Shown: positions 43,806 to 54,527 of the stretch, in pieces
Layout: each line of letters opens with the position of its first letter
Position numbering within the stretch: position 1 is the stretch's first letter
Assembly (NCBI GenBank): GCA_036172665.1
Contig: CM069873.1
Location: 39,112,001 to 39,176,000, forward strand
From: Prosopocoilus inquinatus
Taxonomy: Eukaryota > Arthropoda > Insecta > Coleoptera > Lucanidae
DNA: 64,000 nucleotides
Direction of reading: 5' to 3'
Translations under genes and position numbers: made by a program
The notes under the pieces: model-generated
Databases searched by the model: none
What the model saw: the letters and a program-made list of their open reading frames with translations, nothing else
Told to the model about the DNA's origin: nothing

Positions 43806-44156
43806 TTGGACTACAAAAATCCCTTCGAATTAAACGAATCTAATAGGGCAACGCAATACATGCAAGATCATGCTGAAAAAATTGAAAATCTCAATAATCT
43901 AATTTATTCAAAACTTCTCCATAAACAAGAGGCAAACTTAAATAAACTTAACAAAAATAGGCAAAATCCGGAGATTGATGTAGACAAGCCAATCTATCGT
44001 AAAGAAACCCGTTTCACACAATCAAAAAAGTCTACACAACCATACATTAAGCTTCATAATCCTACTGTAATTAATGATAATAAAATCAAGACCTTAGAAT
44101 TGGTCTTGATTTTATTATCATTAATTACAGTAGGATATATCACCAGTCCTTATTAA
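43806..44156 (+). pseudogene. Integrase C-terminus, first copy
   Basis: This continues the first pol copy after the extra T: LDYKNPFELNESNRATQYM, a lysine-rich helix and a C-terminal hydrophobic end (LVLILLSLITVGYI). The second copy at 46684-47163 is in one frame with the preceding integrase. Immediately before its end, about 44067-44138, a DNA inverted repeat occurs (CCTACTGTAATTAATGATAA and its complement). Confidence 0.7.
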
Positions 44157-44180
44157 AGCCGCAACGTATTATTTCAGGAA

Positions 44181-44733
44181 ATGAGGAAAATGACATTCAA
44201 CTCCAAGCTATTCCAAATACTCCTCCTGATCCTGGTCCATCATTATTCACACTCTATCCAGATATTAGAAATAAAAAACCCAATTTTACCGATTCAATTA
44301 GGAGAAACGAAAATCATAACCTCTAAACATACATTCTTATATCACATTAACTTAACTGTTCCCGAAGCATCTGTTAAAGACATCAGGTCAAAATTAATCT
44401 TTTTAAGAACAAACATTAATAAAACTAACCAGTATCATTTTTCATTAATATTATTAAGCAAAATCGACAACGGTCTTTTCTCGGTTGATGTTCTGACTCA
44501 AAAATTAGACGCTTTCACTCATACAACCCGCTCAAAGAGGGGCCTAATCAATGGAGTTGGCACAGTTTCTAAATGGCTCTTTGGCACTTTGGATGCAGAT
44601 GACGAAAACCTTATTAAGTCACAATTGGAATACGTAACCAAAAACAATGAGCAAATGTATAAAGGTTTAAGCAAACAAAAAACTATTTTGAAAGAAATAA
44701 CAGAAATATATCAAAATAATTTCGAAATATTGA
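44181..44733 (+). pseudogene. Truncated env N-terminus fused to RT sequence (first copy)
   Basis: The same env start as at 47188, with signal peptide (FQILLLILVHHYSH) and furin-type site RSKRG, but cut after about 184 residues at the duplication junction. Downstream the frame runs into the second RT copy and ends at 44855. It cannot give a full envelope. Confidence 0.85.
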
Positions 44734-47163
44734 TGGATGACGTTCTGAAAGAATTACAAAATAAAATTTGCCTGGTATATATGGACGATATTATAATTTT
44801 TTCAACTTCTCTTCAAGAACATATTTGTAATTTAAACAAGTCTTTTCCAAATTAAAGGAAGCAAGCTTTAAAGTGCAATTAGATAAATCTGAGTTCCTCT
44901 GTAAATCCGTAGAGTTTTTGGGACATATAGTTTACAACAGAAGGTATACGTCCAAATCAAAAGAAAATCGAAGCTATAAGTAAATTCCCTATTCCCAAGA
45001 CCGCCAAAGAAATTAAATCCTTCCTTGGCTTAGTAGGTTACTATAGAAAGTTTATAAAGGACTTTTCCAAATTAACCAAACCTTTAACGCAATGTCTAAA
45101 AAAAGGAATGAAAATTGTACACTCTCCTGGTTTTATTAATTGTTTTGAAACATGTAAAAAGATATTAATGAACGACCCCATACTACAACATCCTGACTTT
45201 TCCAAACCCTTTAACCTTACCACTGACGCTTCTAATTATGCGATAGGTGCCGTCCTTTCCCAAGGTCCTACAGGGAAAGACCTCCCAATAGCATTCGCAT
45301 CTAGAACTCTTAACCCTGCAGAAACTAACTACAGTACCATTGAAAGGGAATTACTGGCAATAGTATGGGCAGTGAAATATTTCAGACCCTATTTATTTAG
45401 TGTCAAATTCAATATCGTTACTGACCATAAACCTCTTCAATGGCTGTTTTCGCTGAAAGAACCAAATTCCAAGTTAGTAAGATGGCGGTTAAAATTAGAA
45501 GAGTACGACTATAACATCCATTACAAGAAAGGCAAATGCAATACTAATGCTGACGCATTATCCCGAATAGAAATCAATCCTATTGATATTGACGATAATC
45601 TTTCCACTATAGTAAATCTTCCCGATCCTACAGACATTCCTGAGCTGGATCCCGATGACGTGGATAGAATTCTGGATGAAGAACTTCTCCAATACCAAAA
45701 TCCGGGTAACTCATCTGGAAAAGGTGATCCTCCTATCATCATTCACCAAAACATCTTATTAAAGGAACCCGAAGACAATACAGACAACGAAACAGTTCAT
45801 ACCAGTCAAGAAAATCCTGTCCTTGAAATCCCATATCCTGAAAAATCTATAAACACTTTCAAAAACCAAATCATTATTTCCTCTAACGATAAAAAGAATG
45901 ACTTAATGGTAAACCAGGAAAAAGTATTTGATAATAACCGGCTGTCCTTTAAAGTCCCCAAAACGAGAACTAAAGAACATTTCCTAAAGATTGCAAAGGA
46001 ATATTTTGCACCTCAAAAGCACTATTGTCTTTACTTTTCGTATAAAGAATTTGAAATCCCGTTTATTAAAATTATTCAAGATTTTTTCAAGAACAAATCT
46101 TTTAGTTTGACGATTTCAAATACACTAGTAACAGATTTATTTGATGAAGACGAGCGGAAATTGAAATTGTTACATTATCATGAAACAAAAACCTGCCATA
46201 GAGGAATTCAAGAAAATCTAAAAGCTATAAAGAAATCTTATTATTGGCCTAATATCGATAAAGACGTGAGAGACTACATTAACACTTGCAACACCTGCCA
46301 AAAGAATAAGTATGAACGCCACCCTAATAAACTGATTTTTAAACCTACCCCCCATAGGATTTGAACCTTTTGACCACTTATATGTAGACACCTACAAGTA
46401 CTCAGGTCAATGTTTTGTAACAATTATAGACAGTTTTTCTAAATTTGGTCAAGCCTATCCCATTTGTAGCCTGAATGCAGTCGAGAGTACTAACAAAATC
46501 CTACACTTTATTACTCACTTTGGCATTCCCCGTAAAATAACTTGCGACAATGGCATAGAATGGAGGAATGAAATCTTCCAAGATCTTTGTAAGACTCACC
46601 AAATAGAAATTCACTATACCACCATATATAACCCCAACAGTAATAGTCCAGTCGAGAGATTTCACTCTACGCTCGCTGAGAGTTTGAGAACCTTACAACA
46701 GAAAAAACCTAGGGAAGCAATCTCAATTCTGATGAATTACGCAATCCTCTGTTATAACAATAGCGTACACACAGCAACGGGTTATACACCTTTTCAAATT
46801 ACCAGGGGAAAATTGGACTACAAAAATCCCTTCGAATTAAACGAATCTAATAGGGCAACGCAATACATGCAAGATCATGCTGAAAAAATTGAAAATCTCA
46901 ATAATCTAATTTATTCAAAACTTCTCCATAAACAAGAGGCAAACTTAAATAAACTTAACAAAAATAGGCAAAATCCGGAGATTGATGTAGACAAGCCAAT
47001 CTATCGTAAAGAAACCCGTTTCACACAATCAAAAAAGTCTACACAACCATACATTAAGCTTCATAATCCTACTGTAATTAATGATAATAAAATCAAGACC
47101 TTAGAATTGGTCTTGATTTTATTATCATTAATTACAGTAGGATATATCACCAGTCCTTATTAA
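44734..47163 (+). pseudogene. Errantivirus pol, second partial copy
   Basis: It starts inside the RT palm just before YMDDIIIF and continues through RNase H (45108-46364 frame), then after the six-C shift (about 46348) through the integrase core (DNGIEWRNEIF, ERFHSTLAES) and C-terminus (46684-47163, one frame without the extra T of copy 1). It lacks protease and most of RT. Confidence 0.85.
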
Positions 47164-47740
47164 AGCCGCAACGTATTATTTCAGGAAATGAGGAAAATGA
47201 CATTCAACTCCAAGCTATTCCAAATACTCCTCCTGATCCTGGTCCATCATTATTCACACTCTATCCAGATATTAGAAATAAAAAACCCAATTTTACCGAT
47301 TCAATTAGGAGAAACGAAAATCATAACCTCTAAACATACATTCTTATATCACATTAACTTAACTGTTCCCGAAGCATCTGTTAAAGACATCAGGTCAAAA
47401 TTAATCTTTTTAAGAACAAACATTAATAAAACTAACCAGTATCATTTTTCATTAATATTATTAAGCAAAATCGACAACGGTCTTTTCTCGGTTGATGTTC
47501 TGACTCAAAAATTAGACGCTTTCACTCATACAACCCGCTCAAAGAGGGGCCTAATCAATGGAGTTGGCACAGTTTCTAAATGGCTCTTTGGCACTTTGGA
47601 TGCAGATGACGAAAACCTTATTAAGTCACAATTGGAATACGTAACCAAAAACAATGAGCAAATGTATAAAGGTTTAAGCAAACAAAAAACTATTTTGAAA
47701 GAAATAACAGAAATATATCAAAATAATTTCGAAATATTGA
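44734..47740 (+). repeat. Second copy of 3.0-kb tandem duplication
   Basis: 3007 bp, including RT end, RNase H and connector (frame 45108-46364), integrase (to 47163) and env start. It carries the same two compensating shifts and the same six-C run as the first copy, so the duplication happened after those mutations. Confidence 0.93.
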
Positions 47741-48868
47741 AGGAAAATCAGATTGTTCTACAAACTCAAGTAAATAGTTTATCACAAGAGACTAAATTAA
47801 TTGATAACATGAAACAAGCTTTCTCATTTTCTAACATTATTGACAATTTGATATTGCAATTGCATTCAATTCAAAATTTAATAAGTAACATTGAAATAGC
47901 AATTACATTTGCACGATTGAACATCTTGCACAGTTCTATAATAAAACCTAAGGAATTACATCTAGTTATTTCAAAATTAAATTCCTTATACAAAATGCGA
48001 CAGGTCCCTATACTGGAGAATTTTATAGATTATTACTCACTGGTCTCAACGCAAGTTATCATTAAAGAAAAAATTGTATTTTTCAAAATCCACACACCTA
48101 TAGTGACCACTGCATACAAACTTTTTCAAATATATCCCATCCCAATCTCCAATGTAACGATTATACCCATGGAACCTTTCCTATTGCTCGACAACTTGGA
48201 ATACTGGACCACATCAAAACCCTGTACCAAGTTAGAAAGCCTCTACTATTGCCTACAACAAGACTTACAAAAAAAACCAACCATGCCTGGCGACCTTAAT
48301 AAACACCGGCAAGAACACCTGTCAAGAAACATGGATCCAACTGCAAGAAAGCAGCGCCATGCAGATCAACTCTAATCAAGTATTAGTAATCCCCATAAAA
48401 CCTGTCAACCTACGAAGTCAATGCGACTCTCATGGACTCCAAGAAATTCGCCAGCCCAGCATCGTGTTATTAGGGAAATGTAAGGCGAATATTCTAGGCA
48501 AGACTTTCTTACCAGAAGACATCATACGCGAAGAATTTATCTTTGACCTACCAACAATGAACTTCACTATATGAGAGCGTAACGTTCCGAAGAAGCCAAT
48601 ACGCCTGCGGAACATCGATGAAATTAGTGTGAAGCAACTACAAACCGTAATGGATAATATAGACTTTAACGTGTCCACCACCTACCATCATCACACATGG
48701 ATTAATAGTGTTATAATATGTTCTACAATCTTATTTACATTATTTGTCATTTGTTATTTTAAGTATATAAAACAAAGAATCTCCAAAAAAGACTCATCAA
48801 GGAATATCTCAAATTCTCGGAAAATTCCGATTCCCTCATTTTCCGACTTAGGGAGGGAAGAGTTATGA
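47188..48868 (+). pseudogene. env: Errantivirus env, full-span but broken
   Basis: The errantivirus envelope belongs to the baculovirus F-like fusion protein family and mediates membrane fusion. An N-terminal signal peptide (residues about 5-25), a furin-type cleavage site RSKRG followed by a fusion-peptide-like GLINGVGTV, and heptad-like helices follow. A C-terminal membrane anchor (WINSVIICSTILFTLFVICYF, about 48700) with a short cytoplasmic tail closes it. The frame shifts near the A-run at about 48270-48280, and a TGA at 48572-48574 interrupts the second part. The end overlaps the 3' LTR by 8 bp. As present it does not encode a complete envelope. Confidence 0.88.
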
Positions 48869-48983
48869 TTCATGCTTATACCAATTGAACTTGAGACATT
48901 CACTCATTATCAACTTTCTATTTAATCTGTATATTTAAGTAATGATATAAAATAAGTATATATTTTGTCATTCTAATGTATTG
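48861..48983 (+). repeat. Truncated 3' LTR of errantivirus
   Basis: The first 123 bp of the LTR follow the purine tract GGGAGGGAAG. It matches 38605-38727 with about two differences. It stops where the hammerhead array begins. The missing remainder is not found after the array. Confidence 0.87.
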
Positions 48984-49214
48984 CATAAGCATAATGAAAA
49001 ATTTTTCTAAAATCTTTCATTATGCTTTGACAGCAAGCATGGCCGCCTTGCATGGGGGACTCATTAGGAGCAAATCCCGCTTCAATTTGTCTATCCTACT
49101 GCAATGTTAGGTCAAAAAGCGATAGTAAGATGTCGCTATTTTATATGTTCATCATTCTTACATGGCATTTGCGAATAAATTGGGCAAGTCGTTTTTGGTC
49201 TGCAGTGGGAATGT

Positions 49215-49277
49215 CGAGCTACGTTTCTGCTGAAGAAGCCCCAAGCAGGGCTGAAACAGCTGTCCAGAGGCTGCTCG
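49215..49277 (+). ncRNA. Hammerhead ribozyme in array 2, first
   Basis: Complete motif: CGAGC, TTTCTG, CTGAAGA, AGCCC-loop-GGGCT, GAAACAGCTGTC, CAGAGG, GCTCG. It is identical to copy D at 29882. Confidence 0.85.
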
Positions 49278-49526
49278 AGGTTCTCACTGCAATCAAAAAC
49301 GATTTGCACAATTTTTTTTTAAAATCTTTCATTATGCTTTGACAGCAAGCATGGCCGCCTTGCATGGGGGACTCATTAGGAGCAAATCCCGCTTCAATTT
49401 GTCTATCCTACTGCAATGTTAGGTCAAAAAGCGATAGTAAGATGTCGCTATTTTATATGTTCATCATTCTTACATCGCATTTGCGAATAAATTGGGCAAG
49501 TCGTTTTTGGTCTGCAGTGGGAATGT

Positions 49527-49589
49527 CGAGCTACGTTTCTGCTGAAGAAGCCCCAAGCAGGGCTGAAACAGCTGTCCAGAGGCTGCTCG
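49527..49589 (+). ncRNA. Hammerhead ribozyme in array 2, second
   Basis: Same motif, exactly 312 bp after the previous copy. Confidence 0.85.
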
Positions 49590-49774
49590 AGGTTCTCACT
49601 GCAATCAAAAACGATTTGCACAAAAAATTTTTCTAAAATCTTTCATTATGCTTTGACAGCAAGCATGGCCGCCTTGCATGGGGGACTCATTAGGAGCAAA
49701 TCCCGCTTCAATTTGTCTATCCTACTGCAATGTTAGGTCAAAAAGCGATAGTAAGATGTCGCTATTTTATATGT

Positions 49775-50659
49775 TTAATTTATTACCGTCAGTGAACGTC
49801 AGAAATAACTTGTCTAAGTGAGTTCTTAGAATGTATCGTCATTCTAACGGAAATGTAAGAGAAAATTTTCAACCAGTGAATCAAATGGAATTAGTGAAGC
49901 CTTTGGAAGAACTATGTGACATTTTGGATATGGAATATGTATATTATGTATCTTAATTCAATCAATGTCCGGACATTTGCATTCAATAATTCAATCGAAA
50001 GGCTGCATGATTATTATTTTGTTTCATTTTATTTATGGCAATAATTGTAAGTAAAATAAAGAATAACTATTACGCGTATGATTTATTGGCTTGTGGTATT
50101 TGTTCGTTATAATTTTTAATTATAAACGGAATGATTAATCATTTTGCTTAACGTGAAGATTACCGAAATTTAGAAGTAAAGTTTAAACTAACGAAAGTTT
50201 ACTGTCCCGCTTTCTATTTCCCTAACTGTACATTATTTATGCCAGAGTCGGTCGCAGATGCGTACTTCCTCGTATTGGGCAATATAGTCAGATTACTGGT
50301 GTGGAATTGTCATAATATTTTCATGTCAGATTCTGGCATCCATCAAAATTCATGTAAACAACCTAAGGAGACGAGAACATAGCCTGCTTTGACGAGAAAA
50401 AGAGTGAATGCTTAATTGACATTTTATGAATTGTGGTTTATATAAATTTAGTGTTTCTTTAACAATAAAGATGAAGTTTGTGAAATAATTTTGACTAATT
50501 AAGAAGCTGTAGGTGTAAATGAAAGAAGAAATTAAGTTACATTACACAATTAAGTTACATAAACACACTCTGAGATTTGTCTTTTGCTCAAGTATCAACT
50601 AGAAATTATGATTAATAACATTGATAAACTAATGTAAAGCAGACTGTGGTTTAAGAAAT
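49775..50659. other. AT-rich stretch, no gene recognised
   Basis: Neither strand shows coding pattern or clear repeats. Short polyadenylation-like AATAAA motifs occur (for example at about 50467), which by themselves mean little. Confidence 0.5.
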
Positions 50660-50695
50660 AATTGAAATTAATCTCCGCCCACAATAATTTTATAT

Positions 50696-50740
50696 CCGTA
50701 GATACGTATTTCGGCAGCTAAGCTGCCATCTTCAGTATGC
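50696..50740 (-). ncRNA. Hammerhead-like motif, second family, left arm
   Basis: On the minus strand: CTGAAGA, one extra T, stem II GGCAGC/GCTGCC with TTA loop, GAAA, stem III AT/AT with ACGT loop, cleavage triplet ATC. Stem I is weak here (two pairs). The extra base before stem II departs from the classical core, so activity is uncertain. Confidence 0.55.
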
Positions 50741-51080
50741 TACCAACCTACAAGTACTTAGAAAGATCTAAAAACAACCTAGTCATCCTAATATTTGATC
50801 GATATCAAATAACAGGGAATTTATACTTATTTATTCGTTAGAATAAGAACTTTTTTCGGGTCTTTGGACTATTTATTTCCGTGTTGTTTGGTTAACTCTT
50901 ATTTGTAAGGTTTTTCTGACGGTTAATTTTAGGTGTTTATATATTAATTTATATCTACTTACATTTAGACATATATGTATATCTTTTAGGATGATTATAT
51001 TGTTGGTAGTTTTACATTTTTATGATTTTATTAGAATGATTAGGTTGTTCTTAGATCTTTTTAAGTGCTGTTAGGTTGGT

Positions 51081-51126
51081 AACGTACTGAAGATGGCAGC
51101 TTAGCCCCCGAAATACGTATCTACGG
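51081..51126 (+). ncRNA. Hammerhead-like motif, second family, right arm
   Basis: Plus strand: CGTA/TACG stem I (4 pairs), CTGAAGA, GAAA and ATC as in the left arm. Stem II is damaged (GGCAGC against GCCCCC), so this copy is probably weaker in stem II. Confidence 0.5.
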
Positions 51127-51172
51127 ATATAAAATTATTGTGGGCGGAGATTAATTTCAATTGATAACACTG

Positions 51173-53120
51173 ATACCCTAAAAATTATAATTGTTTTCCA
51201 TCGTAGGTAGCTATGATTTCATGTTTGAGATCTCATGATAATTCTGAGAAATTTCTCAAAATAAAATTTCCGCGTACCGTAAAAAATAAAGGTACTTTAC
51301 TCTTATATCCATTTAAAATATTCTGATTTTCTTGGTATACGATAAGAAATTTTCAAATTTTGATAGGTGCGTCTTGAGTTTGGGAAGATGTAGGAACTTT
51401 CATAAAGAATACATTTTTCTGAGAAATCAATAATAAAGAAGTTTTCCACAGATTACCAACTTTCTGCCGGTCACTGTATAATTAGTTTAAAATATTTCAT
51501 TCTTGGTATGAATCAAGCCGTTTCTCCGGATAAGACTCGGTTGTCGTGGATTGGTGCTACATCACCTTTCTGCTGGCCTATCTGCGGTGCATGTGGAGTA
51601 TGTTTGTGGTAATAACATTTCAGAGCATTAGAGCTTATTAAAGAGCAACAAAAAGGAGATTGGAAGGCTCAAGGTTGGTACTATTAGGAGAGATCATGGA
51701 GGCACTAGTTTGAATTATAAATATATCAAAAAGGTTGGTTGAGCAAGTGTAGACCGTTGGGGCTTTGGGGACCGTGGGACCCTGGTGAGTATACTGTTGA
51801 CTCTTACATAAAACACATGTTATTGTTTCATGAACACACCATACCATTGGGAGGTGATGGTGGTACACGAATTTTTATGTTTTTATAATAATGAAGGAAA
51901 ACTTGATAATTTGCGGCTGGAATTATGCAAGGTGTCATACAGAAAACGTCCCAAGCCATAATTCGCTTATTTATACATTAATTCTAAAAAACAAAAAAGA
52001 AAATGAAATGAGATTAAAAACATTATAAAATAAGGTCAACTAATTATTTAAATGGCTATGTATACAGGATGGGTCATTTGTATCGATGTTGTAATGAGTT
52101 CTACCTAAGAAAATTATTTCCACATATACAGCATGTTCCATAATGAGTTATCTATCAAACTTATAGTTTTTTAAATGGAATGTACCAACTTTTATTCCAG
52201 ATTTCGACAGACCTCTTAAAAATAAGCATTTTCTATTCAGCAACTATAGCCCTAAATAGAACCATTCACAATCTACAGCTATCCAATTGAATTAAAGAGC
52301 TGAAATGTATGGGTATTTTATTCATAATCAGCGGATAAAAAAATTCTTTAGTGTACCTAACTAATTAAAAATAACTTGTAATATAGTCTTTATGAATAAG
52401 AACAACATTTTTATGTACGTTTGCACAGAAGCAATTGAAACTTCAAGTTTAAATTTCTCAAAAAATTTAAATGGAACGCCCTGTATATTTTAACATCTTC
52501 GAAGAGCTCGTTAAATTCTGTTTCTAACAAATGCAATTTGTATTGATCTGAAGCTAACGTAGAGTACTGGAGGGCGTGGTCTTAACAGACCAAAATGCGA
52601 CGAAAAACGAGATAGAAATATTCTATAAATAGTATTTTGTGATGTCATGCTAGGAGTGGAGTTGCGCAAGTGCATCGTCTCAGAATTGTAATATAAATAA
52701 CTAATGTATGGCAAACAACTGTGGAACTTAGACGTATGGACGTATAATAATACATACGTAACACATATCTGTATTAATTTAAACAATAAATAACAAGTAA
52801 TTTAAATATAATGTTGACAATCTTATACCACAGAATACACATAAGGCAAACTCTCAAATGGAGGTAAAGACTGCGCATCCAGACGATCAGATGAATCAAC
52901 TCTGTCATACCTTCTGCTTAGCCTAAAAACTCTCATCTTTCGATTCAGCTTTTGCTAAAAGCCATATAAAGGTTGTCGCACATATAGCGCGGTGAAGAAT
53001 ATTTCTTTAACTGTATTCTTACGAGAGTGCACATACTGTTGCGACCCGCGGCGAAGCGCGGCGCCGTTGCCCAGTGAACGAATTCTTGTTTGTGATTGGT
53101 TGATTTAAAATTTCTGAACG
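51173..53120. other. Noncoding stretch with decayed repeats
   Basis: No gene recognised. TATACAGGATGGGTCATTTG (about 52061) and AATGGAACGCCCTGTATATT (about 52470) resemble inverted mariner-type MITE ends and may delimit a decayed element of about 430 bp. A short GC-rich segment (53040-53075) precedes the next array. The flank at 53085-53133 and the sequence after 54450 form two halves of an old palindrome (GATTGGTTGATTTAAAA and TTTTAAATCAACCGATC). Confidence 0.5.
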
Positions 53121-53173
53121 TTAAAGTTTTAAAAAAAAATTGTGCAAATCGTTTTTGATTGCAGTGAGAACCT

Positions 53174-53236
53174 CGAGCAGCCTCTGGACAGCTGTTTCAG
53201 CCCTGCTTGGGGCTTCTTCAGCAGAAACGTAGCTCG
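53174..53236 (-). ncRNA. Hammerhead ribozyme in array 3, first
   Basis: Full motif on the minus strand, identical in core, stem II and cleavage triplet (GTC) to the copy at 29144. Confidence 0.85.
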
Positions 53237-53468
53237 ACATTCCCACTGCAGACCAAAAACGACTTGCCCAATTTATTCGCAAATGCGATGTAAGAATGGT
53301 GAACATATAAAATAGCGACATCTTGCAAATCCCGCTTCAATTTGTCTATCCTACTGCAATGTCAGGTCAAAAAGCGATAGTAATATGTCGCTAATTTATC
53401 TGTTCATCACTCTTACATCGCATTTGCGAATAAATTGGACAAGTCGTTTTTGTTTGCAGTGGGAATGT

Positions 53469-53531
53469 CGAGCTACGTCTCTGCTGAAGAAGCCCCAAGC
53501 AGGGCTGAAACAGCTGTACAGAAGCTGCTCG
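53469..53531 (+). ncRNA. Hammerhead ribozyme variant with GTA cleavage triplet
   Basis: Same fold, but the triplet is GTA instead of GTC and stem I has changes (CTCTG against CAGAA). GTA still satisfies the NUH rule, though usually cleaved more slowly. Confidence 0.75.
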
Positions 53532-53826
53532 AGGTTTTCACTGCAATCAAAAACGATTTGCACAAAATTTTACTAAAATTACTGATCTGATCATCAAATA
53601 GTTTTAACACTTTCGTTTTTTCTAGTAAGAAATTTGGAAAAGTCATTTTTAATATTTTCTAATATTTTTATAATTTTTATTCCTGATAGAAGTCAATTTT
53701 CAACTTAAAATTAACTTTCCCAAATAAAACAACTAATTTCATAAGGATTTGCAGCAATAGAGCAATCAGAACGATAATATGTAAAAAAAATTTTGTGCAA
53801 ATCGTTTTTGATTGCAGCGAGAACCT

Positions 53827-53889
53827 CGAGCAGCCTCTGGACAGCTGTTTCAGCCCTGCTTGGGGCTTCTTCAGCAGAGACGTAGCTCG
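53827..53889 (-). ncRNA. Hammerhead ribozyme in array 3, third
   Basis: Full motif, minus strand, one change in stem I (TCTCTG instead of TTTCTG), which turns a G-U wobble into a C-G pair and keeps stem I. Confidence 0.82.
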
Positions 53890-54139
53890 ACATTCCCACT
53901 GCAGACCAAGAATGACTTGCCCAATTTATTCGCAATTGCGATGTAAGAATGATGAACATATAAAATAGCGACATCTTACTATCGCTTTTTGACCTAACAT
54001 TGCAGTAGGATAGACAAATTGAAGCGGGATTTGCTCCTAATGAGTCCCCCATGCAAGGCGGCCATGCTTGCTGTCAAAGCATAAAGAAAGATTTTAGAAA
54101 AATTTTTGTGCAAATCGTTTTTGATTGCAGCGAGAACCT

Positions 54140-54200
54140 CGAGCAGCCTCTGGACAGCTGTTTCAGCCCTGCTTGGGGCTTCTTCAGCAGAAACGTAGGA
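54140..54200 (-). ncRNA. Hammerhead core, outer stem I truncated
   Basis: Core, stems II and III and inner stem I are present on the minus strand. The outer strand CGAGC is lost because the repeat is joined head-to-head with the next copy at about 54197. Confidence 0.7.
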
Positions 54201-54204
54201 GTGT

Positions 54205-54267
54205 CGAGCTACGTTTCTGCTGAAGAAGTCCCAAGCAGGGCTGAAACAGCTGTCCAGAGACTGCTCG
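54205..54267 (+). ncRNA. Hammerhead ribozyme in array 3, last
   Basis: Full motif on the plus strand. Stem II reads AGTCC/GGGCT with one G-U pair, a substitution that keeps pairing. Confidence 0.8.
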
Positions 54268-54527
54268 AGGTTCTCACTGCAATCAAAAACGATTTGTACA
54301 AAATTTTTCTAAAATCTTTCATTATGCTTTGACAGCAAGCATGGCCGCCTTGCATGGGGGACTCATTAGGAGCAAATCCCGCTTCAATTTGTCTATCCTA
54401 CTGCAATGTTAGGTCAAAAAGCGATAGTAAGATGTCGCTATTTTATATGTTAAAGTTTTAAATCAACCGATCACGAACAGAATTTCGAATGCCAGATACT
54501 GTATGCAGGAGGTGTCGCAACCCAGCA

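Larger units (their letters stand above)
41726..44733 (+). repeat. First copy of 3.0-kb tandem duplication inside the errantivirus
   Basis: 3008 bp repeated directly at 44734-47740. The only difference noticed is one extra T near 43775. The start and end both sit next to the trinucleotide TGA (41723-41725, 44731-44733, 47738-47740), a 3-base microhomology. Confidence 0.93.
38605..48983 (+). mobile_element. Errantivirus (insect endogenous retrovirus) with gag, pol, env
   Basis: LTRs begin AGTTATGATTC, the errantivirus type that lacks a 5' TG. The primer site TGGTGCAGTCAGTAGGAT (38845) fits tRNA-Ser, as in the 17.6/297 group. Internal genes are gag (39132), pol (40471) and env with signal peptide, furin-type site and membrane anchor. 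A 3.0-kb piece from RT to env is tandemly duplicated (41726-44733 and 44734-47740). The 3' LTR is cut after 123 bp by a hammerhead-repeat array. Several frameshifts and one stop make the copy inactive. The two LTRs are nearly identical over the shared part, so the insertion is young. Confidence 0.92.
48984..49774 (+). mobile_element. Retrozyme-like array 2: 312-bp hammerhead repeats, plus strand
   Basis: A partial unit, two full 312-bp units and a terminal partial unit lie in one orientation and end in the shared boundary GTCGCTATTTTATATGT (49774). The left side abuts the truncated errantivirus LTR. A convincing target duplication is not seen: TAATGTATT on the left resembles TAATTTATT on the right only imperfectly. 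Confidence 0.78.
50660..51172. mobile_element. Foldback element with hammerhead-like ends
   Basis: About 140-bp arms at 50660-50800 and 51025-51172 are reverse complements with about 90 percent identity. Both contain AATTGAAATTAATCTCCGC at the outside and a hammerhead-like core inside. The centre (50801-51024) is AT-rich and noncoding. The arrangement fits an inverted pair of Penelope-type terminal repeats or a second retrozyme family. Confidence 0.7.
53134..54449. mobile_element. Retrozyme-like array 3: hammerhead repeats in mixed orientation
   Basis: Several partial and full copies of the 312-bp repeat alternate in orientation (minus, plus, minus, minus, plus), with a 200-bp unrelated AT-rich spacer (about 53580-53785). 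The block is flanked by the 13-bp direct repeat TTAAAGTTTTAAA (53121-53133 and 54450-54462). It ends in the same GTCGCTATTTTATATGT boundary as the other arrays. It split an older palindrome. Confidence 0.8.

Noticed and set aside
44067..44138. Perfect inverted repeat near the end of the errantivirus integrase (also in the second copy) as a transcription terminator or separate insertion
   Set aside because: It lies inside the coding frame of the integrase C-terminus and is present in both duplicate copies; eukaryotic elements do not use hairpin terminators.
48972..49786. Possible target duplication of array 2 (TAATGTATT versus TAATTTATT)
   Set aside because: Only 8 of 9 bases agree in AT-rich DNA, and the errantivirus LTR does not resume after the array.
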